A stretch of DNA of 64,000 nucleotides. Origin: Anaeramoeba flamelloides (lineage: Eukaryota; Metamonada; Anaeramoebidae). The stretch covers positions 5,642,001 through 5,706,000 of the forward strand of contig JANTQA010000023.1 in the NCBI GenBank assembly GCA_027625915.1. The letters run 5' to 3'. Position numbers and translations under genes: made by a program. The notes beneath the pieces were generated by a model. It did no database searches. It saw only the letters and a list, made by a program, of their open reading frames with translations, and was not told the origin of the DNA. Every line of letters starts with the position of its first letter. The stretch's first letter is position 1. Shown here in pieces: positions 45,901 through 58,854 of this stretch.

Positions 45901-48900
45901 CATAAATCAAGATAATGACAATGGAAATAGTGATAATGAAAATAGCGATAACAACAACAACAACAACAACAACAACAATAGCAACAATACTCATAGTGAT
46001 GAGGATGATCTTGAAGATAACGAAGAGAACAATTCTAATGATAACAGTGAATCTGATGAATTAAATAAACCAAATAATAATTTAAATTCGAATTCTCAAG
46101 ATGAAGAAAATGATCTTGACGATGATGAAAATAAAAATAAAAATGGTAAAGGTGGCTATCAAGTTATTAATATTCCAAAATCAGGAGAAATTAATAATGA
46201 TATTGTAGTTGAAAATGAAAGTGGCAGAATAATAAAAAAAAAGCGATTAACAAAAAAAGCAATTTCAAATTTAATTGTTTATTCAATTTTCACAATTGTC
46301 TTTGTTGTTGAGTTAATTCTTGTCAGCACAGTAACTAAACAAACAAAAATTGAACTCTCGAAGAATAAGCCACATGAACAGTATATTGCAGGAATTGGTT
46401 CCATTATTTTAACATTAATATTCCCCATGCTTTTATGTTCCTATAGGTATTACCAAAACCACAGACAGGGATTAAATGCGAAGGTCTTGATGCCCATGTT
46501 GATTGCAGAGTTAACGATCATTGGATCAACCATCTTTTGGTTTTTCTTAACAAGATCCGTCATAGTGCTATGTGTTGGGCTATATTTCCCAATTATTTTA
46601 ATGATCGGGCTCCCTAGTTATTATTTCTGGATTGAAAAGGATTATGATTTCTTGGGTCCCAAAGAAGAAAGGAAAAAGCCAAACATTGATAATGCGTTTG
46701 TTGCATTCTTCAAATCAGGGCTCTCAAAGCATGACTATTTTATTATCCTTGGATTTCTTTTGCCACCGGTTTTAATAATATTAATGGGGATGACAATTGC
46801 ATTGGCGAATGATCCAGAATATGTCGGGTGGACCATTTCAGCAGTCTTAATGATCATCTATTTTACATTTTTGCCCATTAAACGATGGTTTAATACCTTA
46901 GCGTTCCATTACACACTGGTTTTATTGCCAATATTGGGCTTTGCAGTTTTGTGCTTTTATTGCTTGGGAATGTACTTTTGGGTTTTCAACCACACCACAA
47001 AGACAGAGGGATTATCAATGGTCTTTGTATTAATTGGCTATCCCATACTCGTCTTTTTAATTTTTGTTATTTATAAATGGAAAGACGATAATTGGCAAAT
47101 AACAAAGTTCATTAAAATCAGTTTAGCATCTTGCCTTGCATTATTTTTAACCGTTTCAATATTAATTTCCATCTTGGTAGACCCATGGACCATTGGAATT
47201 GGCCTAGTATATTTATTTATTTTATTTGTCATTATTTTATTCTTAGTAATCATGTGGATTCAAAATAAATTTTATTTACCAAAAAAATATAAATGGCTAT
47301 TCATCTTGGTGATTGTTTTGACTGTTTTATTAGGCATTGGAATTGGGCTTCAAACAAAAACTACCTTTATCGCGATCACAATTTCTTGGTATTTATTAAT
47401 TATAATTATTGTTTTATATATCATCCAAAAATTGTATAATATTTATTTCGACGAAACAATCGTGGAATCCTTTAATGAAAACTTTTTCCCCATTTATCAA
47501 TATAATGCCAAATCTAATAATATCACAGAAGACAATAGCCTGGGATATTACTCAATTGCTGTTTTTTTCGCAATTTGGATTTGGGGTATCATGGCCACTG
47601 TCTATATCAACCCTAGTTTTATTGGGATTTCAATTGCCGCTGTCACCTTCATTTTCGCCTTTGTCTTCATTTTGCATTGTATCCGTTCAACTAAAGTTGA
47701 TTTTTCGAATTCAATGAATTATATTGATGATTTCATTTTGTTGGAATCCAGCCATAACGCTTGGAATATCGAATATATTGGTAAAGTCGAAGTTAATGTT
47801 AATGAAAGTGTTAATTTAAATTTAAATGGCATTGATAATAATGATGATGAGAATGGTAATTATGATGATATTAATACCCAAAATGAATTAATAAAATCAA
47901 TCACAAAGATTTCTAAATTATTTGGTTTAAATATGGACAAGTTGATATCTGACAACCAACCAAACAATGGCCAGAATAACGAAGATGAAGACTTAGAAGA
48001 TGATAATTCATCAACCAAAGAGAAGGAAATGAAAACAATAAATTATTGGCTGGCGGAATTTAAAAATAAATTTAATGATTTAAAAAAAAATGATCTAACC
48101 AATTTACCAACTGAATATCAAGAAAATATTAGAAAGGGTTATCAATATTTAATAAAAATTGATGACAGTATCAACAGTAACCAATTAATCTTAAATAGGT
48201 TCATGGCTAGATTTAAAGTTTCTGTTATTTTATCTGCTAAAACTCGAAAATTGCAACAAGATTTACAATTTAAAAACTTTTTAAGAGAAATCGGAATGCC
48301 AAATATCACCATATCAGAAATTACATTATGGGACGAAGATAAAAAAAGAGAATTTGAAAGAAAAAGGCAGCAATATTTAATCAAAAAACAACAAGAAAAA
48401 GAAGAGGAAGAAAGAAGACTACAAGAAGAGATTGAGGCTCAAAAAAGAAGAAATGAATTTTTAAGACAACAAATGAATATTCAAAATCAAAATATTTCTG
48501 GTGGAACAGGTGGAACAGGTGGAATAGGAGGAATTGGTGGCACAGGTGGAATTGGTGGAATTGGTGGATCAGACGAAATAGGTGGATCAAGTGGATCAGA
48601 AGCTTCAAGTGGAAAAGGAGGAAAAGGAAATATTGATAATAAACTTCTTTCTAGTTATTCTGAAATTAATGAAGGAATTGAAATTGAAAAAGAAAAAAGT
48701 GATTCTGAAAGCGATTCGGAAGATGATTTCATTTCTCAAAATACAAAACAAATGCCAAGTGGGCAATGCGAAGAAGAACTATTAATTATTAAGCAATGTC
48801 AAAAATCGGGAGAAAAATTCACAGATCCAGATTTCCCACCAAACATGAGTTCAATTGTAATAAATGTAAACAATTATAAAGATAAATTAAATCGAGTGAA

Positions 48901-50158
48901 GGAATGGAAAAGAGCAAGCGAAATTCCAAGCGAGGAATCGGAAATTGCATTATTTAAAGAGGGAATGAGCCCCGAGGATATAGAGCAGGGATCATTAGGC
49001 GATTGCTATTTATTAAGTTCCATTTCCGTGTTAAGTTTAAAAGAAGAAAAGGTATTGAAAATCTTCTTAACAAAGAAATACCAACCAGAATTTGGATTCT
49101 TTATTGTTCGATTTTTTTCAAACGATCAATGGCACAAAATAATTGTTGATGATTATTTGCCCTGTGGAAGAAATGGCCGACCCATTTTCGCGAGATCGAA
49201 AAACAATGATGAATTGTGGGTACAAATCATCGAAAAGGCCTATGCTAAGCTATTTGGTTCCTATGAAGCCATCGAAGGCGGCTTCGTTCATTTATGCTTG
49301 GTCAATTTAACCGGCGGTATGGGCGAAATGTTTCAAATGAACAAGCAAGAGAATCTACAAGAGGTCAATGATGGAAGGCTATGGCAAAAATTGTTGCAAT
49401 ACCAGAACGCTGGCTATTTGCTTGGCGCAGGCTCGCACTCTGGATCAGATACCTCAATCTCAGACAAGGGGATCGTTTTGGGACATGCCTATGGTATCTT
49501 AGATGTGCAGTTCGTGGACAACAATAAATTAATCAAATTAAGAAACCCCTGGGGAGACACAGAATGGAACGGCGATTGGTCAGATAAGTCTTCGCTGTGG
49601 ACAAAGAGAATGAAACAAAAATTAAATTGGGTAGACGAAGACGACGGCAGCTTTTGGATGAATTATGAAGATTTCACCAAAAATTATAAAAACTTGTACG
49701 TTTGTAAGATCTTTGATGAAAACAAATGGCAAACTAAAACTATCAAAGATCGATGGCAAGGAGAATCAGCTGGTGGTTGTATCAATTTCTCCGAAACCAC
49801 TCATAAAAATCCACAATTTGCTTTACAAATTAATAAACCTACACATTGCTACATTGTTTTAACACAAGAAGACTCGAGAGGACTAAACCGAGAAAACTTT
49901 AATATCGGTATTTACATCGTGAAAAAGGAAGGTAAAAAATTGAAAAACTTGTATGTTGGCGAAAAAATAGGCACCTCGGGTAATTACATCTCTTATCGCT
50001 CAGTATCTTGTGAAATAACTTTAGATCCTTATGAATATCCTTACACTATTTTCGTTTCTACTTACAAACCTGGAGAAGAAGCCAAATTTTGGTTAACAGT
50101 TAGGAGCGATGAAAAAGTGAAATTTGAAAAATATGATGAGAATGTTGAATACGATTAA
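39913..50158 (+). CDS. DEK1-like multi-pass transmembrane calpain (TML-calpain)
   Basis: Large membrane calpains of the plant DEK1 type combine many transmembrane helices with a cytosolic cysteine protease and a C2-like domain. Confident exons are 40988-41105, 41243-41413, 43787-43991 and 45499-50158, all joining in phase; an exon ending at 40818 (phase 0) precedes them. Start exons are tentative: 39913-39971 (MIFRFTRFRDPLEAQ), 40365-40411 and 40559-40818. That model gives 1839 residues. About 20 or more hydrophobic helices are interrupted by an Asn/Asp/Glu-rich loop with a poly-Asn tract. Next come a Glu/Arg coiled coil (QQEKEEEERRLQEE), a Gly-rich linker and the CysPc domain. CysPc has QGSLGDCYLL (Cys about 1456, codon 49004), GHAYGI (His, 49484) and LRNPWGDTEW (Asn, 49544), so the triad and oxyanion Gln are intact. 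A C2-like end follows (WQGESAGGC, NPQFAL, SCEITLDP). Donors are GTAACA and GTAAGT. The 5' end is the main uncertainty. Confidence 0.87.
41466..41626. mobile_element. MITE family M1, copy 4, inside calpain intron
   Basis: A degraded copy. The left arm ATGGGAAAAAATTTCACTTC lines up with the other copies, the right arm holds GAAGTAAAAATTTT and ends CACCAG, followed by TA (41627-41628). About 50 bp from the intron donor. Confidence 0.6.
41685..41905. repeat. palindromic repeat family P, locus 3
   Basis: Two palindromic units: CCAGAATTTAAAAGAATTGA facing CTCTATTCTTTTCATTTC, and CCAGAATTTAAAAGAACTGA facing CTCTATTTTTTTGAAATCTGG. They are followed by AAAATCTAGGCACTTGGGAG, CACTTTTCGTTAG and CTTGACGGCACTTGACGG. 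In a calpain intron. Confidence 0.75.
43992..45498 (+). other. 1.5-kb intron of the TML-calpain gene
   Basis: Placed between ACAAT|GTAACA and AATAATAG|C in matching phase (2); the joined sequence starts a hydrophobic helix (NLIIILYTISLAILL). It contains a tandem pair of family R repeats (44280-44640). Sequence at 44950-45350 has a less biased composition and could be a remnant of a coding segment on either strand, unidentified. Confidence 0.6.
44280..44640. repeat. dispersed repeat family R, tandem pair, inverted orientation
   Basis: Two diverged units in tandem (44280-44450 and 44455-44630) share GGATT(T)A...TTAAATGTT, AGAGAATTTTTAAGTGACTA-like and AATTATTAGAAGTATTTTAA-like stretches. Each is the reverse complement of the copy at 63590-63800 and 36300-36545. 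Confidence 0.65.
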
Positions 50159-50875
50159 ATAATTTATTTTTTTTTTTTTTTTTTTTTTTATTTTTATTAT
50201 TATTTTTTTAATTTCTCTATAATAACCTATTTTTAAATCATACTGCTGTTATGTTTTCCCATATGCATTGATATTTTTTTTCATTATATATTTGATCATA
50301 AAATCATTCGATTTTGCCGATCAAAAAATAACAATAAAAAAAAAAAAAAAAAAAAATAACCGCTCTGCGACACTGATACAATTTAAATTCAACAGTCACT
50401 CGTATTTTATAGTTTTCCGATGAATATTAGAAGAAAAAAAAATATTTGAATTTTCAAAATAGAAATCATTTTTTTCTAATTTTTTTTTTTTACATTTTCT
50501 TTTTTTTTTTTAACAAGTGTTTGATACTTAAGTGAGTATCAACATCATAACAGCCACTAAAATTGAAACATTTAATAGTTAATTAAAAATTAGATCGGTA
50601 CACTTACGTTCTAAATTCTACGTATTTTTTTAAAAAAAAAAAACTAAAAAAACTTTTATTTGACTAATATCTTAAATTAAAATTTAAGAGAAAAAATAAA
50701 ATTTAAAGTAAAAAAAAGTTAAATTTTGAGAAATTTATTTGATTTTTTTATGGAAGGATTTTTTTTTTTTGGAATTAAGAGCAAAAATTCACTTTGTATT
50801 TTAAGATTTTGAGGTTATAAATTTTTGTAATTATTTGAATATAATTTTCTTGATACAGATGTTTTATGACGGTTT

Positions 50876-51262
50876 TGGAAAAAAAGTGAAACACGGTTTT
50901 TAATTGGGAACATTACTGAAAATTCAAAGTAAAATCAATAAACAGAAGAAACCAATTAACTTTAAATAATAACCCATTATATTATTTTCAATCGATCCAA
51001 CAAATACAATTTAAATCTACTTGAGTTATCGAAATTGTTGGTGTGGTTTTGGAGATCTCAAAAATAGTCAATTTTTTGAACAAATTTTTAATAATTGATC
51101 AATCAAAGAAAAACCCATATTAAAAGACAGTATTAAAAAAACTGTTATTGTGTTGAATACTTCATTTTGTCTTTATTTATTTATCTATTCTTTTTTTAAT
51201 TGATCTTACCTTTCATTTTCAGAAATGTTCCCAATTAAAAACCGTGTTTCACTTTTTTTCCA
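50876..51262. mobile_element. MITE family M2, best copy
   Basis: A 387-bp element. The left arm TGGAAAAAAAGTGAAACACG then GTTTTTAATTGGGAACATT is matched by an almost perfect inverted copy at the right end (AATGTTCCCAATTAAAAACC then GTGTTTCACTTTTTTTCCA). Pairing goes on inward through CTGAAAATTCAAAGTAAAAT, giving arms of about 65 bp. The right terminus is followed by an extra partial copy of GTTTCACTTTTTTTCCA (51263-51280). No coding capacity. Confidence 0.85.
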
Positions 51263-52359
51263 GTTTCACTTTTTTTCCACAACGGTAAATCTAAATATTC
51301 TGGAGATCTTAAAAAAAAATTTTAATATTAATTATTTTTTTTCAAATTACTATTTTATAACAAGAGAATATCATGTTTTATTGATATTTCTAATATAATT
51401 TTTTATTTAATAGTATTATATATTTTAAAAAATAATTTCATTGTGTTTGATTTTTTAATTTAAATATTATTAAATAAAATTTTAATTTAAATGAATTACC
51501 TTATTTTTTTTTATTTTTATCTTGAAATTTTTGAAGGGACATATTAACTATTAATAAAATAATAAATCAATTATTAGTTTTTATCTAAGAAAATTATCAA
51601 ATATAAATACTTGATAATCCTCTAAAATTTCATAAATAAAAATAATTATATTTAAGAACTTTAAAAAACTATTGTTGGACTTATTTATTCGTTTTTTAAC
51701 AAGATTTAATTGACTCAAATTGAAGTAATCAATTTTAAAAAATAATATCTGTTTAATAAAATTAAAAACAATAATATTTTCATATACTTTTCCAATCTTT
51801 ACAATTTAATGTTTTGTTAATTTTCAAAAATCATTGAATTTATATTTAATGCTTCTTTTTAATCTGGATAAAAGTTATTTATCTTTTCTAGTCTAATTCC
51901 TAATAAATGTTAAAAAATGTAAAGTTATTTAGAATTGAGGGATTTTATCATTGAAATTTAATTAAAAAAACCGGACACTGGTCTTCATTCATATATTAAA
52001 AATTAATTCAAATTTAAAACTCACAAATTTTACAAATTATTTAAATATATATTTTTATGTTTAAATATATGAATAAATAAAAAACAAAATTTTATTAATT
52101 TTGCAAAAAAAATTCTAATTCAGAAATTATCCAAGATACCGATCATATTCTAGGTATCTTCCAAACCGATATTAAAAATATTGAAAAAATTGTATGAAAA
52201 AATTAATTCAGATTAACAATAATAATAATCTTGTAAAAATAATATCTTAGATATTATTTAAAATAGAAACTCATTGTTTGTTTAACCATTAGTTAATGAT
52301 AAAGAAAATTATGATTCTTTATTGAGATTTCTAAACAAAAATTCAGAAATTAGGAAAGT

Positions 52360-52600
52360 GCCGTCAAGTGCCTAGGTTTTCCAGAATTTAAAAGAATTGA
52401 GAAAAATCAAAGATTTAACTCAATTCTTTTAAATCCTGGAAAACCAAACGAAAAGTATACTAGGTTTTTTGTATTTAATCATAAAGAAAATTAAAATCTT
52501 TTATAAAATTTCGAAACAAAAATATAAACATTATAGAAGTGTCTCGTTTTTTTTTTTTTGAATTCAAAAGAATTGAGTAAAATCTATGATTTTTCATTAA
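52360..52600. repeat. palindromic repeat family P, locus 4 (best hairpin)
   Basis: Arms of 27 bp at 52375-52401 and 52419-52445 pair with one mismatch (26/27) around a 17-bp loop AAAAATCAAAGATTTAA. The left flank AGTGCCGTCAAGTGCCTAG is the complement of the CTAGGCACTTGACGGCACT-type spacer of the other loci. A second, partial unit follows at 52558-52600. Confidence 0.85.
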
Positions 52601-53491
52601 TTATTACAAATTAAAAAATCTTTAATAGTTGTAAGAGGAAATTAATTTTCTCCATTCAAAATATAAAAAAAAAACAGGAAATTGTAAATTTATCGTACCT
52701 ACTCACGTAAAATGATAGATTTAAAATATCTAATAAACATACCAACTAGAACGGTTAATGGACACACTAATAATTTTATATTTCTCTATAATATGTGGAT
52801 TGTATTTTTGAATTTTTATGAATATTTTCAATTGATTAGAAAAATTGGATTTTGAGTATTTTAAAATATTTCTGGTTTGCGATTTTGTACCAATTTTTGA
52901 GATTTAAGTTTTTTTTTTATAGAAAAATTAAATAATGTCTAAATATTGATATTTTATCAATATAAACAAAAAAAAAGGAAAATCAAAATTGGTTACTCCG
53001 AGAGTTTGTTATTTTTGTGTTTAATATAGAATAAATTTCCCCATTTTTTAATCTTCACAACTGATCAAAAAAACGGATTTTTCAATGTTTTAAGGTTTGG
53101 CAATAATATTTGTTTCTGAACAATTTCTTTGGTTAACAAAATTAAAAAATACCAAAATTTAGTTTTCAAATAACTCTATTTTTTAATAGAGAATGGAGAA
53201 AAAAAAAACTTCAATAATGCAATTTTCACTTGAGTAATAATTAAAATTGACCTGTATTTTAAAAAGTTTTTCTTTTTCAAAATTTTATGGAAGTGTTTAA
53301 AAGGTAAAAATTGAATGAAAAGTTTTTTAAAATTCTGAGATTTTTTTCAAGTGTTTATTGATCAAAACCAAATTCAAAAAAGGAATTAATAATGAAGAAC
53401 CAACCTCTTTGATCTTTGAAATAGGAAGGCTAAATTTTTCGAAACTCAAAAAAATATTTTTATTTTCTTTACTTTTGTGAGTTTGAAGGAA

Positions 53492-56400
53492 ATGATAAAT
53501 CAAAAAGTCAATAGATTTATTTTCCTTATCATATCTATCGTTGTGATAATCTTAATGACTTTGTTAATAATAACAATGTTCACGATGGGAAACACAGAGA
53601 CAAGTATTATTGAAAAGAAGGAGCTAAAAATTGAAAAGGCTAAAGAATTTTCCCACAATTGCTATTATTGCCCTGAACAGGGATGGTTATCTGCAGACGT
53701 TGATGTTTATATTCGCTTATTTAGTGATCCCAAAGAAAACGGGATCTGGCTGTTTGGTGATACTTTAGTTGGCAATATTAATGATCAGACAAATAAAAAA
53801 GTGATACAAGCATTTATTCGGAATTCGGTAGGTGTAGTAAGAGGTGATCCTATAACCAACAAAAGTTCTTCCACTTACCATTGGTCAAGTCAGCACAATA
53901 TTTCCAATGCAATGTCCTTTTTCTTACACCCAAAGGAACCTGAGTATTGGTATTGGGTAGTCAATGGGATCTCTTTCCCAAACGAGGACAACACTGACTC
54001 AACACTCTTTCTTTTTGCTTTTGAATTAAAAAAAGCACCCAACAAACCTATTGGTCTTGATTTTAAAGTGGAAAGATGCTTGTCGTTTAAATTCGAATCT
54101 TCGAAACATGATCTACTTTTAAATTTAGAAAACCCACAATATACAATATCCGAAATACCACGCCAAAATTCTACAAATTGGATTTCTGCAATGGTTTATA
54201 ATCAAACTGATAAAAATTTATATATGTTTGGATCCAAGCCAACAGGTAATTTTGTCATTTTTTTAACTCAAAAATACTATTTTTTTTTTCTTTGAAAGGT
54301 TTTGTTATTAAATTTGGTTTTTTAATTAAGGGGCCGTCTTACAATTTCAACATATCGATTTACAGAAACATTGAAAATGGTTTTTGTGTGAATTATTGGA
54401 CTTTACTTGAAATTTGTTTGATAAAAGGTTTTCTAATAAAAATTTAAACACTCTTTTTGGAAAAGAACAAAGATCAAACAAAAAGTGTTTTATAAATTAC
54501 TAGTGCTTGATCTTGAGAATTTCAAATTAGTTTTAAAAGTAAAAATCATAATGAACTGAAATCATGTCATTGAACCAATAATATACTTTCAGTCAAATTT
54601 TTTTTAAAGTTCAGTATGAATTCTCCTCATAAGATTATTTAATCTTTTTTGAATGAAAAAAAGGGCTTTTTCAACTTTGAAAACTTGTACATGATCGTCA
54701 TACCTAAAAAATGAAAAAATTCAAAAACACACAAAAACCAGTTTCTGATGAATTAAAAGATTATCAAACATTCGAAAATATTACCCACATTTCACAGACA
54801 AAGATATAAAGTGTATGAGTCATTTTTAATTTTTTTTAAATGGAATATTACTTAAATATTATAAATCTATCATTTGTAATAATTTCGTAAATGTAGTAAT
54901 CAAAAAAAAAAAAAATAAATCAAATGTTCAAAATTATTGAGAAACTTTCAGAAAATGAAAATCTAATTTTGATCATTAAATTTTAAAATATGGATTATTT
55001 TTCTCAATTTAAATTTTAGGGTTTTGATGTAATTCTTTTTGCATAAAATAAATTATGTGACAGAAATAGCAAAATAGATTTTTTTGTTTAAAATTTCCAG
55101 ATAAGTAGTATTTTGAGGTCATACTTTTTGTTAAATATGAATTACGGGAAAGAAATTAGAGAAAATGAATTAGGTAACATAAATTACAAAATAGATTATT
55201 TTTATGAAATTTAAAAGATCAGTAACCTTTTTAGGTAACAATGGTCTTGATTTGAATTAAGTTTCAGAAAGAAATTACTGAAAATGAATTATTAACAGAA
55301 ATTAGAAAATAGTTGATTTTTTTAGATCAAAAGATGAAAAAGATCAAAAAGATAATAAAGTATTTTAATTTAAAAAATTGAAACAAAACAATAAAAATAA
55401 TAGTTTTGTCTTTCACTATTTCTTTTTCTGGGTCTTATCTTAATTAGTATCATAATTTATTCACAAATATCATTTTTTATTGAATTTCTAGTATTCAAGA
55501 AGACTTCCTTTTATATGAGATATGATAAAATAAATGATGTGTTATTCACTTTAATGTGCCACTCGAAAACTATTTTCTGATATCTTGAAATTCTTTTTTT
55601 ATTAAAATATGTTTTCCCTCAGATAGTTAACTGTTTTTGGGGTTTCAGATTCGTTTTAAGACATTTAAATTATTTAAATATAAAGTTTTTAGACAAGACT
55701 TTAATTACTGTAAAAAAAAAATTATTAAAAAAAAATGTATTTTGGAACAGAAATTACATAATGTCTTTTCCATAAAATAAATTCCGTAAAATATATATAA
55801 TGTGAATTAAAATATGTAACATAAATTATCTCCAAAAGTTTGAAAAAAAAATTAGATCTCAAAAAATGGAGGAATATTTTCTCATTTTTCAAAAGCATTT
55901 TCTGTTTCTACTTTGCAAATTAAATCAAAATTAGGAACTTTATTTCGAAATATTTTTTTTTCATCCCGTATTAGAAATTATTGAAAAAACCCTATTTTAA
56001 CCTATTTTAATTTGGAAAATTGATTAATTATTATTATTATTATTTTATTGTTTAGGGGGTGGGGGTTAGTTCCTCTTGTTTACCCTAATACTTAAGTTGT
56101 GATTTAGAATTTTTTTTAAAGATTTCCATATACTTTTATTTTCCACTAGACATAAAAAAGTTATGGAGTTTTTTCTTTTAATAATATTAATTTTTTTTTT
56201 TTTTTTTTTAATATATGAGATATATTGATTTTTTTTTAATTTAGATATCCAGAAATTACGATTATTTTCAGATTCTGGACAGTTCCAGAAACTGTTTCAG
56301 TATTTTGAATTTAAATAAGTTTAAGGAAAATTATTTGATAAAAAATTAATATTCCTCAAAGTTAGAGAATTGATATTTAAAATTTTAAAAAAGTTATTCA

Positions 56401-57521
56401 ACGAAAAATTTTTAGAAAATAAAATTCTAATTTTATCAATTTAAAAACATATGTAATTATCATACTAGATGTTTTCTAATGAATTTTTTATTTATATAAT
56501 GGATAATCACACTATTGGGTTTTGAATTTTCAGGGGGCTTGTCTATTAATTTTGAAGATTTGATTTTTTTTTTCTTTTTTTTTTGATTACTACATTTATC
56601 AAATTATTACAAACAATAGATTTATAATATTTAAGTAATATCACAATTAAAAAAATAAATCATGACTCATACACTTTATATCTTTGTCTGTAAAATATGG
56701 ATAATACTTTTGATTATTTGACAATATTTTCAATTGATCAAAAAAAAAAAGGATTTTGTTTGTTGTTGCTTTTTCCATTTTTTAGGTTTAACAAAAATGC
56801 GAAATCAAATATTTCTAATAATTTATTTCCTTTTTATTTATTTATTATTTTTGTGGTATGCATTATAACTGAAAAGATATGAGAACACAATTAATATTAA
56901 AACACTAATTTCTTGTGTCTTAATTTTCCCTTGCTCCAAAAATTTATTACAAATCACCGATTATTAAATCTTCTTACTTAATTTATGATTTCTTCTTATA
57001 ATTAATACTTATCCACAATTTTTTAATTATATTATTGTTTCCTAGGTCTTACAAACCAAGCTGTTTTATCACGCATATCTAAAAAAGACTTAATGAGCGA
57101 AGATTGGTCTAACGTTGAATATTTATATCGGAACAATACCTTTTTACCTTCTACAATAATAGACACCAAGAATTTAAAGCCACTATTCAATAATATTCCC
57201 CAAGAAACAATTTTTTATAAAATACCAAAAATCAATAAATGGATACTCTTATTTGGTGAATTTGGAACACCAAATATTTATATGAGGGTTTCTGACAATT
57301 TAATCGGCCCCTGGTCAGATCAAATAAAAATATATACCCTTCCAAAACCCTACAATGATATGGAAAAATACATTTTAACAGCTATAAAAATTCAAGAAAG
57401 GTTCATTGTAAAAGAAAATGAGATAATTTTTACCTATGTCATAAATAGTTTTAGTTGGGATAAACTTGTTGAAATTGGAATTTATTTTCCAAATTGGATG
57501 AAACTTACCATTAATCTTTAA
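53492..57521 (+). CDS. membrane-anchored propeller protein, DUF4185/DUF5005-like
   Basis: Two exons (53492-54245 and 57046-57521) join in phase 1 to 409 residues; donor GTAATT, acceptor TTTCCTAG. An N-terminal hydrophobic helix (about residues 8-34, FIFLIISIVVIILM) with basic residues before it suggests a type II anchor with the rest outside the cytosol or in the lumen. The ectodomain has GWLSADVDVYIRL, IWLFGDTLVG, AFIRNSVGVV, WSSQHNISNAMSFF, YWYWVVNGI, NWISAMVYNQTDKNLYMFG, KWILLFGEFGTPNIYMRVS and LIGPWSD. The GW.ADV...WLFGDT...NS pattern recalls DUF4185/DUF5005 five-bladed propellers, a superfamily with glycoside-hydrolase relatives. Several N-x-S/T sites are present. Function is not known; the family call is from remembered motifs. 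The ATG at 53492 is preferred over an upstream GTG. Confidence 0.7.
54246..57045 (+). other. 2.8-kb intron of the DUF4185-like gene
   Basis: Bounded by ACAG|GTAATT and TTTCCTAG|GT. Most of it is the inverted-repeat element at about 54695-56810. No open frame inside is credible. A G-rich tract (GGGGGTGGGGGTTAG, near 56056) is unusual for this background. Confidence 0.75.
54695..56810. mobile_element. 2.1-kb element with terminal inverted repeats of about 230 bp, in an intron
   Basis: The left arm (about 54700-54930) includes CAGACAAAGATATAAAGTGT, ATGAGTCAT, TATTACTTAAATATTATAAA and AAATGTAGTAATC. The right arm (about 56565-56805) holds the complements: GATTACTACATTT, TTTATAATATTTAAGTAATA, ATGACTCATACACTTTATAT and CTTTGTCTG. 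The interior has three diverged direct repeats of roughly 120 bp (55020-55330) around AAATTACAAAATAGATTATT-like words. No transposase-like frame was found. Exact ends and target duplication were not resolved. Confidence 0.75.
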
Positions 57522-58854
57522 TTGTGAAAATAAATAATCTCTTATCATCATAATTCAATTTTTAATCATTGAAGTTTGATTTAGATATTTTTGAATTACA
57601 AGAGTATCATTAACCTTTCGAAAATCTAATCAATATTAAATATGATTATTATAAATTGTTTTTTAATATTAAAATATAATATCGAATGAAAAGAGAAAAA
57701 AATAACAATTTTGTCTTTTTTTTTTGTTGATTTTCAGGTGAAAGAATAATAAAATAAAAAATATTAATTTGGTTATATCAAGTATGAAACGTTAATTAAA
57801 AGTTATTTTAAAGGTGATTAATAATCACTTGAAATATGAACAAAAAAATATTGATTTTGATTAATTGATTTTATTTTAAGGGAAGTATCCTTTTTTTTTT
57901 CTTTTTAAAATAATAAATAAAAAATATTTTTAATCATAAAAGGACAGATCTGAATTTGGGAAAATAGTTTCCCAACTGATCAAAAATAAAAGCTTTCAAG
58001 TAATTAACTTGAGGAAATAATATTTGACATTTTCAAATTGATAGAAACCTTTCAAAAACTCATAAAAGAAATATATAAACACTTATTTGCTTAAGAAAAT
58101 AAAAAAATAAAACATTTTTTTTGTTATGTCACTGTTAGTGTACATACCTTGAAAATTAATATTTATAATAAGATGAACTGAAAATGTCTTATCTTTTACA
58201 ATCCTTTTTTCAAAAAAGATTCACAAAAAAGAAAAACAATTTTCTAATAATTACACAAAAATAATTTTAGGAAATTTGTTGAAATAATTTATTTAATACC
58301 TATAATGATTTAATAGAGTTTTTATAACGATATAAAATTTGATTTTTTTACACCCGTTTTAAAAAGTTTTTTTCACTAATATATTCATGAATTGGGTACA
58401 AAAATTCACAAAAAATTAAACAAGGGTTGAAAGTCGGGAAAATTTATTGAATTATTAATTATTGAAAAATCAATTTTGATTATTTTTCTTTTTGTGAATT
58501 ATGTTTTTTTTTTTGTTAACAATCAAAATGAAAATGATGCACCTTTGATCAAAATTACAAACAGGTGCTTGACAAGGTTAATTGAGTTCACCACTCTGTA
58601 TCTCTTTAAGCCAAGAAAAAACCCATTAAAAGACAATAGTCTAATATAGTATTGTAAAAAAAAATTAAACTTGAAAATAATCTCTGACAAGATTTTTAAT
58701 TTTTAAGATATGAAAAATTGCTTTGTAATTGTAAATAATCAATTCCTTTTTTTAGGAATCAAACCTTTAAAATTATAACTCACCCACTTATTGAAATACC
58801 GTCGAATTAAATTACACATGTTCAATACATCATTCAATTAATTAAAAAACAAGA
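57522..58854. other. 1.3 kb spacer
   Basis: AT-rich sequence with no gene supported. A slightly GC-richer patch lies at 58550-58640 (CACCACTCTGTATCTC), without a recognisable RNA or coding signal. Confidence 0.4.

Larger units (their letters stand above)
50159..53491. other. 3.3 kb spacer
   Basis: No gene is supported. It contains the best M2 element (50876-51262) and family P locus 4 (52360-52600). The segment 52780-53110 shares scattered words (GAATATTTTCAATTGATTAG, CTGATCAAAAAAACGGATTT) with the right arm of the 54695-56810 element, suggesting a decayed relative. Confidence 0.5.
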
